Source: Symbiodinium natans (taxonomy: Eukaryota; Sar; Dinophyceae; Suessiales; Symbiodiniaceae). Taken from it: a DNA stretch of 62,000 nt. The stretch spans positions 1 through 62,000 of the forward strand of contig CAJNDS010000460.1 in the NCBI GenBank assembly GCA_905221605.1, in the 5' to 3' direction. Each line of letters starts with the position of its first letter. Within the stretch, counting starts at the first letter, position 1. Positions 49,646 to 59,775 of this stretch are shown here, in pieces. Position numbers and translations under genes: made by a program. Below the pieces are notes generated by a model. It made no database searches and had not been told where the DNA came from. It saw nothing but the letters and a program-made list of their open reading frames with translations.

Positions 49646-49727
49646 GGTATCTTATCGGGGTCCAGAGTTTATGGGAATCCTTTTGGGATCTATTTTGGGG
49701 TTCCCTGTGTTGGTAAACCACCATATA
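49646..49727 (+). repeat. Dispersed ~75-bp repeat, copy 4
   Basis: Weaker match to the family at 491-566: it keeps ATCGGGGTCC, TTTTGGGATCTATTTTGGGG and GGTAAACC in order. Confidence 0.5.
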
Positions 49728-49783
49728 CTGATATGGTTTAGGGTATAGGGCCTTGGGATGTTTAGAGGTTGAAACCTTCATGA

Positions 49784-49877
49784 ACGACTCTGGGGGAAAA
49801 ACGCCCATTAAAACATATTAAATTCATACGTGCCTTATAATTTAATATATTTTAATAGGGTTTTTCGTGGAGTCGCG
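49784..49877. mobile_element. AT-rich foldback element
   Basis: Inverted arms: GACTCTGGGGGAAAAACG then CCATTAAAACATATTAAATT on the left, mirrored by AATTTAATATATTTTAATAG and TTTTTCGTGGAGTCG on the right. No coding capacity; MITE-like. Confidence 0.75.
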
Positions 49878-50009
49878 AGTGAAGGGTGAAAGGGGTGACA
49901 GGGGTGAATGAACAAGCCAAAAGACCCCAGTTCTAGTACTAAAAGACCCTGGAAACACCCTCACCACCCGGTAAACCTTAATGTCATTCCATTCACTCCG
50001 TTCATATTA

Positions 50010-50098
50010 TTCATGCGTCGCTTCACTCCTTATAATAATATTACGAAGTGAATTGCAATCATAAGGTTTTATAAGGAATAACATGACGCATGAAAACC
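50010..50098. mobile_element. Second AT-rich foldback
   Basis: CATGCGTC at the left and GACGCATG at the right, with further inner pairing (CTTATAA/TTATAAGG). Short non-coding foldback, 130 bp after the previous one. Confidence 0.55.
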
Positions 50099-50780
50099 GT
50101 AATGATTGCATGAACGAAGTGAAAGAAATGTATGCGTGCGCCCTTGTCCTTTTTCTTTTCTCCTTTTATTAGTCTTTTTTATCGCGCACGCAGTAAGCAT
50201 ATGATTCGTGCGGTCGCTCTCTTCTTTCTCTCCCTTACAATCATATCCTCACAGCGGTCCCCTTAAAAGCCCAACTTACAAGCCCTCAACCCTAAACCCA
50301 AAACCCTAAACCCTAAACCCTAAACCCTAAACCCTAAACCCAGTAAAGGAAAATGCTAAAAGGAGGCCGCCCAGCTGTTGAGCCGCTCAGAGGGCGCCGT
50401 AGACGTGGCCGAAGCTCGGATCCGGTTTGGGGTTCTGGCCCTAAACCCTAAACCCTAAACCCTAAACCCTAAACCCTAAACCCTAAACCCTAAACCCTAA
50501 ACCCTAAACCCTAAACCCTAAACCCTAAACCCTAAACCCTAAACCCTAAACCCTATGCTTGTGCACAGCTGGACATGCACGGCTTATGGTAAGTTTCGCG
50601 AGGATCCCTTCCCTTAGCGCCTGCTTGAGCCAAGGAGGCCAACTTGCACGCCGTGTGCGCGTTCCTGCCGCTGGCTTGGTGTTTGGGGGTTTAGGGTTTA
50701 GGGTTTAGGGTTTCGGGTTTAGGGTTTCGGCTTTCGGGTTTAGGGTTTAGGGTTCAGGGGTTTAGGGGTTTAGGGGTTTA

Positions 50781-51126
50781 CAAGCGGGTAGGTTAAGTCG
50801 TATCTTCTGGTGCAAAGTCGTATCTCGGGCGCGTGCACACTGGGGATTCACGAGTCCAAGATTGGTCAGAACCCACTTGCACCCCCAAGCAGAAATCTCA
50901 TTCACGCTGACAAAAATGTGCTCCCTCCCGCGCGTGCGGTGACAAGTGCGTAACTTGCATGCGTGTCGAGGGCATGCGCGTGCGGCGTGTGCACATTGGG
51001 GGCAAGGCTTCAACATATGTCTCCGTGATGCGACTTTACGCGGGGTGATGTGACTTCGCTCGCAGCCGCGTGTCACTGGGGAGATGTGACTTCGCACGCG
51101 AAGATGTGAGTTAACCTACCCGCTTG
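50781..51126. mobile_element. TIR element in telomere repeat, TA duplication
   Basis: A perfect terminal inverted repeat CAAGCGGGTAGGTTAA with TA on both outer sides. Removing the element and one TA restores an unbroken TTTAGGGG array, so the empty site can be read directly. Subterminal motifs repeat as GTCGTATC on the left and GATGTGACTT on the right. 346 bp, with no convincing protein: the minus-strand frame across it is a by-product. Non-autonomous DNA transposon. Confidence 0.9.
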
Positions 51127-51840
51127 TAGGGGTTTAGGGGTTTAGAGGATTAGGGGTTTAGTGGTTTAGGGGTTTAGGGGTTTAGGGGTCTAGGGCTATT
51201 TGGGCTCTTAGGGTCCTAAACTCAGAAACGCATGGAGCACTGTCTGCCGCCTCCGGAAAACATTGCCGCTGCAGCACGCTTCTCCTACACCGAGCAATTT
51301 AGAACAAAAGCCTCACACCCCAGCATCCCCCTGAGTCTTGGTAGGGAGTTTTGGGTTTAGGGTTTAGGGTTTAGGGGGGGAGCCCATGATGAGTAGGGTT
51401 TGAGGGGCTAGGGTTTCGAGTTGAGGGTTTAGGGTGTAGTGTTTGAGGGTCTAGGGTTTCGAGTTCAGGGTTTGGAGTTTATGGTTCAGGGAATCCTGCT
51501 CCTGGTAGCCCATTGGTACCCCTTTCCCCTTTTTTGGTTCAAGGTTTCCTTATAAAGTAACCTTCCCAACAATGGGTGTGCCCTGATTGTAAGATGGTTG
51601 CTGGGCTACCAAGAGCTGCTTGCATGACCTTCGGCCATCGGACGTTCAGTAGTCAATTGCCTGTAGGGACAATCTCGCCTTGCATCCGGATCAGGTACCG
51701 TATACTGCCAGACCCCTACTAGGACTGTGGGCCTTTTTTTTTTTTTAGGGTTGGGGTTCCCTTATAATCCTCTTAAAACCAAAAAGGGTACCCTTTTATT
51801 CCTAGGTTACTCCCGGGTCTAGCCTAGGTCCTGCTCTACA
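51127..51840. repeat. TTTAGGGG-type repeats and unique sequence
   Basis: TTTAGGGG variants to about 51,200, TTTAGGG to 51,375, then unique sequence. 51,755-51,825 is shared with 56,250-56,322 (blocks CTTTTATTCCTAGGT and GGGTCTAG). No gene until the exon-like block near 51,841. Confidence 0.7.
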
Positions 51841-51928
51841 GGTTCACTTCGTCCACAAGGTTACCCAAGCCAATGTCCAAGACACCATGGCCGGCCTCGC
51901 ACCAGAATTTTGGGGCCGTGCTTCGTGG
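51841..51928 (+). other. Possible 5' exon of the UBL-FNIP gene
   Basis: After a CTACAG acceptor the + frame reads VTQANVQDTMAGLAPEFWGR. It may be an upstream exon of the gene that follows. The next 100 bp contain a hairpin (51,958-52,025, arms AACCTTTAACC and GGTTAACCTTT). Confidence 0.4.
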
Positions 51929-52045
51929 GTTGTCTCAAGAAACTTAGTAGTAGAGTGGGTAACCTTTAACCTTTTTGGGTTAATATATTCCCCTTAAAAT
52001 CCCAAAGGTTAACCTTTAAAACCCCTAGGTACTGGACAACTAAGG

Positions 52046-54867
52046 AAAGGCAGGTCAAGCGTCAGCGCCTTGACGAGTTTGATGGCCTTGCTGCCTCCCG
52101 ACAGTTGATGGTCCGTGGTCTTGATGGTTCCGAAGTGCAGCTTCCTTTCGACGACAACATGACGGTGGAAGATTTGCACAAGAGAGTCGCAGGAAGGATC
52201 GGCTTGCGGCTAGGCAGCATGCTTGTCTTGGTGTCTGGCGGCAATACCCTGGACGATTCCAAGCCGCTGTTGGAGCAAGTTCAGGGCGAGGTCATCACGT
52301 ACGTGGTTCAACAGGTTGCCCATGACATGTTTACATGCTTTCCATCATTTGTTGGTTGCAAGAGGATCCTAATCCTAACTCAGATTCGTTATCAAAGGGT
52401 TTAAGGGGCTAGCCCAGCAACGACACGCGATTCAGAAACTGGAACGCCCGATTCAAAAACTGCAAGCGACTCAAGAACCAAGGCGATTCAGGAAACTGGC
52501 TTCGCGCGATTCAGGAAGCAGCGCGATTCAGGTAGGGGGTGGGGGGGGGGGGGGTTGGGGTGGGGCTGATAGCGTCTATGTCACCGGCCGTCTCTAGAGA
52601 AAAGTGTTTAGACTCAGGAGCTGCTTTCCGCAGGAGCTGCTTTCTGCAGGAGCTGCTTTCCACAGGAGACTTTGCCATTCAGGAAACTGGTTCGATTCCG
52701 GGATCTTTGCGGGTGAAGTGCCCACCGACTCCGGGGCGGACATCTGTTGATTGCGGTCATTCTTTGAGGTTTCCCGATTCTGTTTCTCAGTTTCCGGAGA
52801 TCTGCGTTTTCCCAAAGCCGTGGTTTCCAGAATCTGCGGCTTCCAGTTTCCGACTCCGCGTTTTTGGTTCCCAATCTGCAACTTCCGGTTTCGAAATCAC
52901 AGTTATTTCCAGTGTCCGAATCCGCGTGTTCTCGGTTTCCGAATCTGCTGCTGACCCTAATACCCTAACTCTAAGGCTCTGAGGACTCTTATGTTAGGGT
53001 ATTTGGGCCCAAAGGCCTTCTTTATGAGACTCTTGGGCTATTTTGAGCCTAAGGGTAACCCAGGCTGGTGCAGGGCACGCAGCAGCTGCGTTTCTGCGAG
53101 CATGTGACGGCCAACGCTTGAGCGCGGTGGACGTAGACGCCAAGGACGCAATCTGTTCGTTGACATTGTGGGGTGAGCACACTCTCGAGAATCTTGAATT
53201 GCCAAGGGGCTTGCAATCCTTGAGCTTCGGACAGTCTTTCAACCAGAGCTTGGACAATGTGGTCTTGCCTGGCAGCTTGCAGTCCTTGAGCTTCGCACGC
53301 GATTTCAACCAGAGCTTGGAGAATGTGGCTTTGCCTGGCAGCCTGCAGTCCTTGAGCTTCGGACAGTCTTTCAACCAGAGCTTGGACAATGTGGTCTTGC
53401 CTGGCAGCTTGCAGTCCTTGAGCTTCGGAGACTGTTTCAACCAGAGCTTGGAGAATGTGGCCTTGCCTGGCAGCTTGCAGTCCTTGAGTTTCGGAGACTG
53501 TTTCAACCAGAGCTTGGAGAATGTGACCTTGCCTGGCAGCTTGCAGTCTATGAGTGTTGGACGCGATTTCAACCAGAGCTTGGAGAATGTGGTCTTGCCT
53601 GGCAGCTTGCAGTCCCTGAGCTTTGGATGCGATTTCAACCAGAGCTTGGGGAATGTGGCTTTGCCTGGCAAGTTGCAATCCTTGAGTTTCGGAGGCCGTT
53701 TCAACCAGAGCTTGGAGAATGTGTCCTTGCCTGGCAGCTTGCACTCCCTGAGCTTCGGTCATTGTTTCAACCAGAGCTTGGAGAGTGTGGCCTTGCCTGG
53801 CAGCTTGCAGTCCTTGAGTTTCGGAGACTGTTTCAACCAGAGCTTGGAGAATGTGACCTTGCCTGGCAGCTTGCAGTCCTTGAGCGTTGGACGCGATAGC
53901 TTGGAGAATGTGGCTTTGCCTGGCAGCTTGCAGTCCTTGAGCTTCGAACATTCTTTCTGTTTCAGTCAGAGCTTGGAGAATGTGGCTTTGCCTGGCAGCT
54001 TGCAGTCCTTGAGCCTCGGATACTTTTTCAACCAGAGCTTGGAGAAAGTGGCCTTGCCTGGCAGCTTGCAGTCCTTGAGCTTCGGACATTGTTTCAACCA
54101 GAGTTTGGAGAATGTGGCCTTGCCTGGCAGCTTGCAGTCCTTGAGCTTCGGACATTTTTTCAACCAGAGCTTGGAGAACATGGCCTTGCCTGGCAGCTTG
54201 CAGTCCTTGAGCCTCGGATACTTTTTTCAACCAGAGCTTGGGGAAAGTGGCCTTGCCTGGCAGCTTGCAGTCCTTGAGCTTCGGACATTGTTTCAACCAG
54301 AGTTTGGAGAATGTGGCCTTGCCTGGCAGCTTGCAGTCCTTGAGCTTCGGACATTGTTTCAACCAGAGTTTGGAGAATGTGGCCTTGCCTGGCAGCTTGC
54401 AGTCCTTGAGCTTCGGACATTGTTTCAACCAGAGTTTGGAGAATGTGGCCTTGCCTGGCAGCTTGCAGTCCTTGAGTTTCGGAAGCCATTTCAACCAGAG
54501 CTTGGAGAATGTGACCTTGCCTGGCAGCTTGCAGTCTATGAGTGTTGGACGCGATTTCAACCAGAGCTTGGAGAATGTGGCTTTGCCTGGCGGCTTGCAG
54601 TCCTTGAGCTTCGGACATTCTTTCAACCAGAGCTTGGAGAATTTGGTCTTGCCTGACAGCTTGCAGTCCTTGAGCTTCGGGCGTTGGTTCAACCAGAGCT
54701 TGGAGAATGTGGCCTTGCCTGACAGTTTGCAGTCCCTCAGCCTTCACAAAAATTACAACCAGAGGTTGGGTTTTTTGGACTTGCTGAGTGGACTTGTGCG
54801 CTTTGTTGGTATGGATTTACGCGTTGTTGCGCACGCATGTGGTCCAAAGAAGGGCAGTGAATTCTGA
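52046..54867 (+). CDS. Ubiquitin-like plus FNIP-repeat protein
   Basis: Exon about 52046-52314 encodes a ubiquitin-like fold (MVRGLDGSEVQLPFDDNMTV, later LVSGGNTLDDSKPL, ending ITYVVQQ). Donor GTTGCC at 52315 and acceptor CCCAG before 53064 give a 749-bp phase-0 intron and rejoin to AGAGHAAAAFLRACDGQRLS. The second exon carries about 24 repeats of 22 residues (66 bp), consensus FNQSLENVALPGSLQSLSFG, an FNIP/leucine-rich-repeat type first described in Dictyostelium; they should form a solenoid for protein binding. One unit lacks FNQ (near 53,890) and one has two extra residues (near 53,955). A T run of six instead of five at 54222-54227 shifts frame; the sensible protein continues in the next frame to TGA at 54865-54867. 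So it is a recent pseudogene or a homopolymer error. The start codon is not resolved. Confidence 0.78.
52405..52675. repeat. Degenerate GATTCAGGAAACTGG and 18-bp repeats in the intron
   Basis: GATTCAG-type units of about 20-25 bp at 52,425-52,530, a G run at about 52,541-52,553, and an 18-bp unit (CAGGAGCTGCTTTCCG type) three times at 52,616-52,670. All within the UBL-FNIP intron. Confidence 0.8.
53238..54755 (+). repeat. 66-bp coding tandem repeat, about 24 units
   Basis: Coding DNA for the FNIP repeats. Units are far more alike at the nucleotide level than the fold requires, so recent expansion or gene conversion is likely. The opposite strand is also free of stops for 1.6 kb as a side effect. 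Confidence 0.95.
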
Positions 54868-57013
54868 AGCCGAAAACAATTTCGAATGCCTGCGGCTTTG
54901 AGGTCCTCTGCCCTAAATCATGAACCCTGAACCCGAAGCCCTTAACCTCCACCCACTACTCTCTCTCATCCGAAGCCTTCTTGAGCTGGGCATTTGACAT
55001 GGCCAGAGCCCCGACCTCTAAGAAACTGTCTGGCACCCTCAACATAAGGGTTTAGGGTTTAGGTCGTAGGGTTATAGGGGCGGGCGAAAGTGTAGCTTCA
55101 GGAAGTTCCTGAGCATCCACTTGAAACCCCCAACCGAAGTTACAGATTGAGAGCTGCAGAGCGAGCTTTGATGCTTTTGAACTGTAAGGTGTTGAGGCTT
55201 AACGTGTTGAGTTGGTTTTGTGTATTTTGGGGCGTCGCCGGCGTCGCCTCAAGTCCACCTACACCCTGGAGCCTTGAACACGGGGGGAATGAGGTACTCT
55301 TACCTAATCCCCGAAGGGGTAAAAGAAATAAACATAAATAAATAAACATATATATATATATATATGTATATGTTCAAATATAAATATAAATACAAATATA
55401 AATACAAATATAAATATAAATACAAATATAAGTAAAAAATATACATAGGGGGGGATGCAGGATGCAGGCGCTCCGCACGGCCTTCGACCGGTCGAAACAG
55501 CCTCGCCGGTGGATGTTCTGCTGGCTAGTGGATGGGATGGACACCCTAAACCCTAAACCCCAAACCCCAAACCCTAAACCCTAAACCCCGGACAGCCCAT
55601 CCACGAGTTTTTGTACCGCCATATTGAAGGAGGGTTTATCTTCCTGTTATCGGTGAGTGCATATAAGGTTCCTTTTTTCTAGTATGGGTGAGTGTATATA
55701 TTGGGTGTCCTTCTGGGGATAATTACAAGGAACATAAACCCTCCGATGCGGGGGTCGGAAGGGGGTGGCGGACGCTGGGATGGATACTGGAGCACGGGAG
55801 TACCTGCCTTCGGTAAAACTGTGGTCGGCCACACCGCTCCCCAAAGACCTCGCCTTCAGCACCTGGCCTGCCTGAAACTCTGGGCACCAGCAGCACACCC
55901 GCAAGGGTTTAGGGTTTAGGGTTTAGGGTTTAGGGTTTAGGGTTTAGGGTTTAGGGTTTAGGGTTTAGGGTTTAGGGGAGACATTAAGTCTCAGACCGGG
56001 GGACGCCTGAAGAAGGGCACTAGAGCTCTCTACGCAAAGCGCTGCGCACACGAAGTGCTCACTACCTCATTCCCAACGAAGAACCAGCCAGCCTACCCCA
56101 CAGCCTGAAACCCCACAAACCCTTGCCTTGAAACCATAAACCCTAAACCCTTTAAACAAACCCTAAACCCTAAACCCTAAACCCCAACAAGTCCTAAGCC
56201 CTAGGACCCAGAGTAGACCAGACCCTTGTCCCCCATTTTGAGGGCTTAGTTTCCGTTCTATGCCCCTTTTAAACCAGAAAGGGCACCCTTTTTATTCCTA
56301 GGTCACTCTTGGGTCTAGTATCCCTAAACCCTAAACCCTAAACCCTGAACCCTGAACCCTGAACCTTGAAACCCTAAAGAACCCTAAAGCCAAGGAAGGA
56401 CGCCTCCATGCGCCAGTCGCCGGAGGACTGGAATGTCGATTGCAGGGTTTTGGGGTTTAGGGTTTAGGGTTTAGGGTTTCGGGTTTGGGGTTGAGTGTTT
56501 CGGGTTTAGGGCATAGGATTTGTTTGTTTTTTTGTTTGGGGGGGCGGGGGGGCGTCTTCTAGGGTTTAGGGTGTATGGCTTAGGGCAGATTTGGCGTTTC
56601 AGGGTTTAGGGAGGTGCTTCGTTTTGTTTTTTGTTAATAGCCTTCTAGGGTTTAGGGTGTATGATTTAGGGCAGGGTTTGGTGTTTTCGGGTTGAGAAAG
56701 TGTTGTTGGTAATCGCCTTCTAGGGTTTAGGGTGGATGGTTCAGGGCAGGGTTTCGTCCTTGTTTGTTTGTATATGTGTCTTCTAGGGGTTAGGGTGTAT
56801 TGTTTAGGGATTGGGGTTTAGAGTTTTACAGAGTGTTCTAGTTTGTGCTTCTCCGGAGCTTCATCGGTTTTAAGGCTTTCAGGTTTTAGTTTAGTGCTTT
56901 GGGGCTTGGAGCTTAGCTGCCAAGGTTATTTGCTCGACCGAAGAGGTTTCCGGGTTTAGGATCAGGAGTCGGGTTCAGGGTTTTGGGTCAGGATTCTTCA
57001 GTTGACATAAGTT
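54868..57013. repeat. Telomere mosaic with AT-rich tract
   Basis: AT-rich microsatellite (AAATATAAATAC type) at about 55,330-55,445; CCCTAAA at 55,543-55,588, TTTAGGG at 55,905-55,976; degenerate TTTAGGG with a repeated CTTCTAGGGTTTAGGGTG motif at 56,555-56,800. No gene. Confidence 0.8.
56391..56444 (+). other. Exon-like island with CCCTAAA left and TTTAGGG right
   Basis: Open on +: KDASMRQSPEDWNVDCR, between CCCTAAA-type and TTTAGGG repeats. Confidence 0.33.
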
Positions 57014-58430
57014 GGGATGTTGCCCCTTACACTAACAGTCCTTAATGGGGATTGTATTGGGGGTGCTAGAATCCCCATTTCCCATTTCCAGGCGGTTAGA
57101 GGAGTACGCAACCCTAATTACAATGCACGCCAGCATGAAAGGAGAACTGGGGCAAAGTTCAGAATGCCTCCGGCAGCTGACACGTAAGCCCAGAACCTCC
57201 CACGCGAACTGTGGAAACACTGAGGTCTAAACCAGCAGAGACTGAAAAGCTGTACCCTCAAGTGCCCTTCACGGCTCGAAATCAAAAAGGAATTTCGAAA
57301 GCGCTGCACCAGTGAAGCTTACCCTCACTGCCAGCAGCGCAGTCGATAGATGCCACTACGTAGCCTGCCATTCCAGCGAAGCCCGCCAGATCACACAGTC
57401 CACCTGTCCAACTTGCGAAGCTCATCCCCGATGACTTGGATCAGGGAGGCAGCGCAGCTGGCCCAAGAACGCCAAACTCGCTTGGTTTGGCCATCCTGGA
57501 AGGACGCGCCGATAGTGGCCTTTGCGTTCATTTGGCCCTTGTCAACGACACAAGAGCCGCCACGAACCTGACTGGGATGCAGCTCTGCAATCTGCAGCCC
57601 GGCCACATCAAACAAACTCAGCCCATTCAGCATGGCAGCCGCGTCATCACCAGAGACCGCTGTGCCAGACACGGCAAGCCCCACTCCCAGGGCCTGATCA
57701 AGATATTTCCCCGTATTCTTGATCTCAACTTTCGCTTGCCAGTCATGCAACTCACTGAAAAGCTCCCGCCCTCGAGCGGCGAAGTGTACGGGACAAGGAC
57801 GCGCTTCCCACACTCCTACAAACTCATGCACGGGACAATTGTGCACATTACCGCTGACATTGACCTCGTCATGCAACTCCGTATGCCTTTGCCGTCCACG
57901 ACTGCTCCAGCACATAGAGCTGCTGTCCACAAGGTGGTCGATGGTCCGTGCTGTCACGACGCCATCCACCATGTACTCTGTGATCTCTGTATCGTCTGCC
58001 TGCACAGGCATCAACTCAGTGCATAGCAGTGCATAGCACTTCCTCCTCTGGACCATTCGGCTGCACAGCTTCTGGGAAGGTTTGGGGGTGCACAGCTCAT
58101 GGTTGCTCATCGCGTAGCCCGACGAACCACGCGTTCGCCCCAAAAGTCCTGCAGACATAAAGTCCTCCGAGCCTGTAGGCTGTAGCTCAGATCTGCTGCA
58201 GCAGTTGCAAAAGTCCATGTAGGTAGGAAATGCAAAAGAGCCGGATCCTGCTGAGTCATAAGAAGGCCACCGCAAGCCACTGCAAGAAGGGCATCTACTT
58301 TCCATGGCGAACCCCGCCCCGAAGGGCCGATGTGGAGTTCTGGGGTCCCTGGCAATACGGTCGCTCTTGACCGCTCGATCCCAGACCCTAGAATCCCCAT
58401 TCAGGACTGTTAGTATACGGGGAACATCCC
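57014..58430. mobile_element. 1.4-kb TIR element
   Basis: About 39-bp terminal inverted repeats: left 57014-57053 (GGGATGTTGCCCC...ACTAACAGTCCT) and right 58392-58430, about 35 of 40 positions matching. Inside is one long minus-strand frame and no recognised transposase motif. A 96-bp relative with similar ends lies at 59393-59488. The target duplication is not obvious. Confidence 0.8.
57391..58305 (-). CDS. Unknown protein in the TIR element
   Basis: 304 codons on the minus strand from ATG, stop near 57391. The first half is Cys/Ser-rich (CPSCSGLRWPSYDS); the second is more globular (GVGLAVSGTAVSGDDAAAML, FDVAGLQIAELHPSQV). No transposase triad and no family recognised. The + strand also has a 196-codon frame here, so coding status is unsure. 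It may be a captured host fragment. Confidence 0.4.
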   Translation of the reverse strand: MESRCPSCSGLRWPSYDSAGSGSFAFPTYMDFCNCCSRSELQPTGSEDFMSAGLLGRTRGSSGYAMSNHELCTPKPSQKLCSRMVQRRKCYALLCTELMPVQADDTEITEYMVDGVVTARTIDHLVDSSSMCWSSRGRQRHTELHDEVNVSGNVHNCPVHEFVGVWEARPCPVHFAARGRELFSELHDWQAKVEIKNTGKYLDQALGVGLAVSGTAVSGDDAAAMLNGLSLFDVAGLQIAELHPSQVRGGSCVVDKGQMNAKATIGASFQDGQTKRVWRSWASCAASLIQVIGDELRKLDRWTV

Positions 58431-58747
58431 TAAACGCTGAACCCTAAACACAGTAAGGGAGAAACTCCTCTGAGTTTACAGAAGTCAAGTTGGTTCAGCC
58501 CCTTCCCTGCCTTGCCCCGCGAGACTCGTAACCGTGGTTTAGGGTTTAAGGTTTAGGGTTTAGGGTTTAGGGTTTAAGACTCGTATCCCTAACTAAGGTT
58601 GTACCTCTAAAAGATTCCTCTTAATGTATTTCCAGTATGGCCCTTATATTCCCGTAGAGGATCTTTAAAGAGGGTTCCCAGAACCCAAGGGCACAACCTT
58701 AAGGGTCCAAAAGTAAAACCCCTACTTGGAAGTTCATGGTACTTACT

Positions 58748-58843
58748 AACCAATTATAACTGTACTTTTTAAACTGTACTTATAGCCATATTAGGGCACT
58801 TAAGGGACTCATAAGTGGGCTAGAAGTACAGTTATACTTGGTT
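58748..58843. mobile_element. Short TIR element (96 bp)
   Basis: Ends AACCAATTATAACTGTACTT and the complement of AACCAAGTATAACTGTACTT. A further inverted pair (GTTCATGGTACTTA at 58,732-58,745 and its complement near 58,948-58,962) brackets both this element and the CCCTAAA array to its right. Confidence 0.78.
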
Positions 58844-58982
58844 CATATAAACCCTAAACCCTAAACCCGAAACCCTAAACCCTAAACCCTAAACCCTAAA
58901 CCCTAAACCCTAAACCCTAAACCCTAAACCCTAAACCCTACCGGTTAATAAGTACCATGAACCCCCCAAGATAAACAAGAGG

Positions 58983-59063
58983 AGCAAGGGCCGCTAAAGA
59001 CGATCCTCCGCCATCTGCAGCGAGATGCGACCTGGAGCTCCGGGCTGCACCTGGACCACTCCA
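58983..59063 (+). other. Exon-like island with CCCTAAA left and TTTAGGG right
   Basis: Open on +: QGPLKTILRHLQRDATWSSG. CCCTAAA is on the left; TTTAGGG resumes on the right. Confidence 0.35.
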
Positions 59064-59392
59064 AAAAGGGTGCTTTAGGGTCCAGGGTTTAGGGTTTGGG
59101 GTTTAGGGTTTAGGGTTTAGTTTGGGGTTTGGGGTTTGGGGTTTGGGGTTTGGGGGTTGGGGGTTGGGGGTTGGGGGTTGGGGGTTGGGGGTTGGGGGTT
59201 GGGGGTTGGGGGTTGGGGTTGGGGGTTTGGGGTTGGGGTGCCATTTGGGTCTTTCCAAAACAGGTTGATCTTTCTTTGCCGGCGCTTAGTGGCGTCGTCT
59301 TGCCTCAACCGCAAATGTTGGTGTCATGAGCGTATCTTGTATACGGGTTTAGGGTTTGGGGTTGTGCTTTCCTCCGTCGATCATGCACATTG

Positions 59393-59488
59393 GGGTGCTC
59401 CCCCCGTATACCAGCAGTCCTCATCAGGATTATCGTAGGGGGTACTATAACACCTATTGGGGACTGTTAGTATGAGGGGGAACATCCC
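59393..59488. mobile_element. 96-bp relative of the 1.4-kb TIR element
   Basis: Ends resemble those of 57014-58430 (right end CAGTCC...GGGATG complement matches about 20 of 28 positions of its own left end, and shares ACTGTTAGTAT and GGAACATCCC with the larger element). No coding capacity. Confidence 0.7.
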
Positions 59489-59623
59489 AACATGTACACG
59501 TAAACTGCATGCATCTGTCTTTCTTTTCGCATCGAGAGCGCGTGTGGTCAGTCAACCGTCAAGGAGGCGGGCTCTAACTTATGAAGGTCCTAAACCTGTA
59601 ACTGATCATGTATAGAAATATAC

Positions 59624-59657
<34 letters not shown>

Positions 59658-59733
59658 GATCTATATATTAGATATAGATATAGGTCTATTTTTATTTATG
59701 TGTACATATTTAGCAGTTATATGTATATACATA

Positions 59734-59775
<42 letters not shown>

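Larger units (their letters stand above)
44154..50778. repeat. Telomere-type mosaic, middle-right part
   Basis: Arrays of TTTAGGG and CCCTAAA in both orientations (long ones at about 45,765-45,945, 47,263-47,395, 47,660-47,735, 50,440-50,555), with GGGTTATA and GGGTTCA variants near 45,835-45,885. (AT)n tracts lie near 45,355-45,380 and 46,140-46,215. Exon-like islands, foldbacks and a dispersed repeat copy are listed separately. The + frame at 44,029-44,439 overlaps the end of the HGDEGRG gene and is not accepted as a gene. Confidence 0.85.

Noticed and set aside
50762-51097. 111-codon minus-strand ORF in the TA element
   Set aside because: It extends from telomere repeat through the TIR and subterminal repeats; its Cys/His/Arg content follows the repeat sequence and no transposase feature is seen.
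53049-54692. 547-codon minus-strand ORF with repeated KLWLK/KDCKLPGK motifs
   Set aside because: It is the reverse complement of the 66-bp FNIP coding repeat. The + strand gives a recognised repeat fold and an intron-joined ubiquitin-like domain, so the minus frame is a by-product.
57436-58026. 196-codon + strand ORF in the TIR element
   Set aside because: It overlaps the longer minus-strand frame and its composition is less protein-like, though coding on either strand is unproven.
59117-59438. Gly/Trp/Val-rich frames
   Set aside because: They translate the TTGGGGG telomere-variant array.
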